The notes below the pieces were generated by a model that did not search any database, was not told the DNA's origin, and saw only the letters and a list, made by a program, of their open reading frames with translations. Positions 13,798 to 14,032 of a stretch of DNA of 14,032 nt are shown piece by piece. The stretch is from assembly GCA_017408535.1 (NCBI GenBank), contig JAFQUL010000185.1:1-14032 (forward strand), given 5' to 3'. The DNA is from Clostridia bacterium (GTDB taxonomy: Bacteria > Bacillota > Clostridia > Oscillospirales > CAG-272). The translations under genes were made by a program, and so were the position numbers. Every line of letters starts with the position of its first letter. The first letter of the stretch is position 1.

Positions 13798-14032
13798 TCA
13801 GACTGCAGGTGTTCCGAGTATGTCGGAAAGATTACTCTGAATTTTCTCGGCAACGTCCGGCTTGTTCATGGAATATACGTGCACGTTACGGATGCCGTTG
13901 GCATACAGGTCAATGATCTGGTCGGTAGCATAGGCGATTCCCGCCTGCTTCATAGCCTCGGGAGATGAGCCGAACTTATCAACCAGGCTCTTGAAGCGAT
14001 GAGGCATAAAGGAGCCGGAAAGCTTTACCGCC
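13798..14032 (-). CDS. metF: Methylenetetrahydrofolate reductase, C-terminal fragment
   Basis: The frame is open at the right window edge and gives the last 77 residues before a TGA stop. MetF reduces 5,10-methylene-THF to 5-methyl-THF for methionine synthesis. The fragment carries the typical C-terminal MetF elements: a MPHRFKSLVDKFG segment, SPEAMKQAGIAYATDQI, and the HVYSMNKPDVAEKI strand-helix near the active site. An internal ATG at 14007 exists, but the open frame continues upstream of it with matching sequence (AVKLSGSF), so it is not the true start. The methyltransferase gene follows after 18 bp. Confidence 0.88.
   Translation of the reverse strand, partial: AVKLSGSFMPHRFKSLVDKFGSSPEAMKQAGIAYATDQIIDLYANGIRNVHVYSMNKPDVAEKIQSNLSDILGTPAV

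Noticed and set aside
1..14032. Hidden defence, phage, CRISPR, tRNA or rRNA content
   Set aside because: No integrase, phage structural, nuclease-effector or spaced-repeat pattern was seen, and the non-coding gaps are too short or lack cloverleaf features.

Overview
All supported genes lie on the minus strand, so transcription runs from high to low coordinates. The gene set points to a Clostridia-type Firmicute, probably an anaerobic gut lineage related to Ruminococcus/Oscillospiraceae. The main clues are a DnaD-domain protein paired with a DnaC/DnaI-type helicase loader, the NADH-sensing repressor Rex, a DUF951 protein, YfhO, and a YwlE-type phosphatase. Promoters are of the ordinary sigma-A type. 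The lineage is inferred; there is no rRNA or other marker here to confirm it.

Layout in transcription order (right to left). (1) 14032-12613: the 3' end of metF (methylenetetrahydrofolate reductase), then a class I SAM-dependent methyltransferase of unknown substrate, closed by a strong hairpin terminator at 12540-12576. (2) A 177-bp gap holds a good sigma-A promoter reading leftward, with an AT-rich palindrome resembling a Rex operator next to its -35. (3) This promoter appears to drive DUF951 - yfhO - ruvA - ruvB - ywlE-like phosphatase - rimI - tsaD, tightly packed with overlaps or short gaps. (4) A 248-bp gap at 5295-5542 carries a cluster of TTTTCCAC repeats that look like DnaA boxes, including an 11-bp perfect palindrome, beside an AT-rich stretch and a weak promoter. 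(5) icd (isocitrate dehydrogenase) - rex - dnaD - dnaC/dnaI-like, ending at a bidirectional terminator at 1330-1364. (6) A consensus promoter (TTGACA-17-TATAAT) starts an FAD-dependent oxidoreductase whose 3' end runs off the window.

Functionally the window is a housekeeping block: Holliday junction migration (RuvAB), t6A tRNA modification (TsaD), ribosomal protein acetylation (RimI), helicase loading (DnaD plus DnaC/DnaI-like), redox regulation (Rex), central carbon metabolism (IDH), one-carbon metabolism (MetF) and cell-envelope glycosylation (YfhO). I see no mobile element, CRISPR array, tRNA or rRNA, and no convincing new multi-gene system. The points most worth checking are the DnaA-box-like cluster at 5419-5534, the Rex-box-like site at 12491-12508, and the unusual cofactor-site residues of the isocitrate dehydrogenase. 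Several start codons are reassigned here on ribosome-binding-site evidence.
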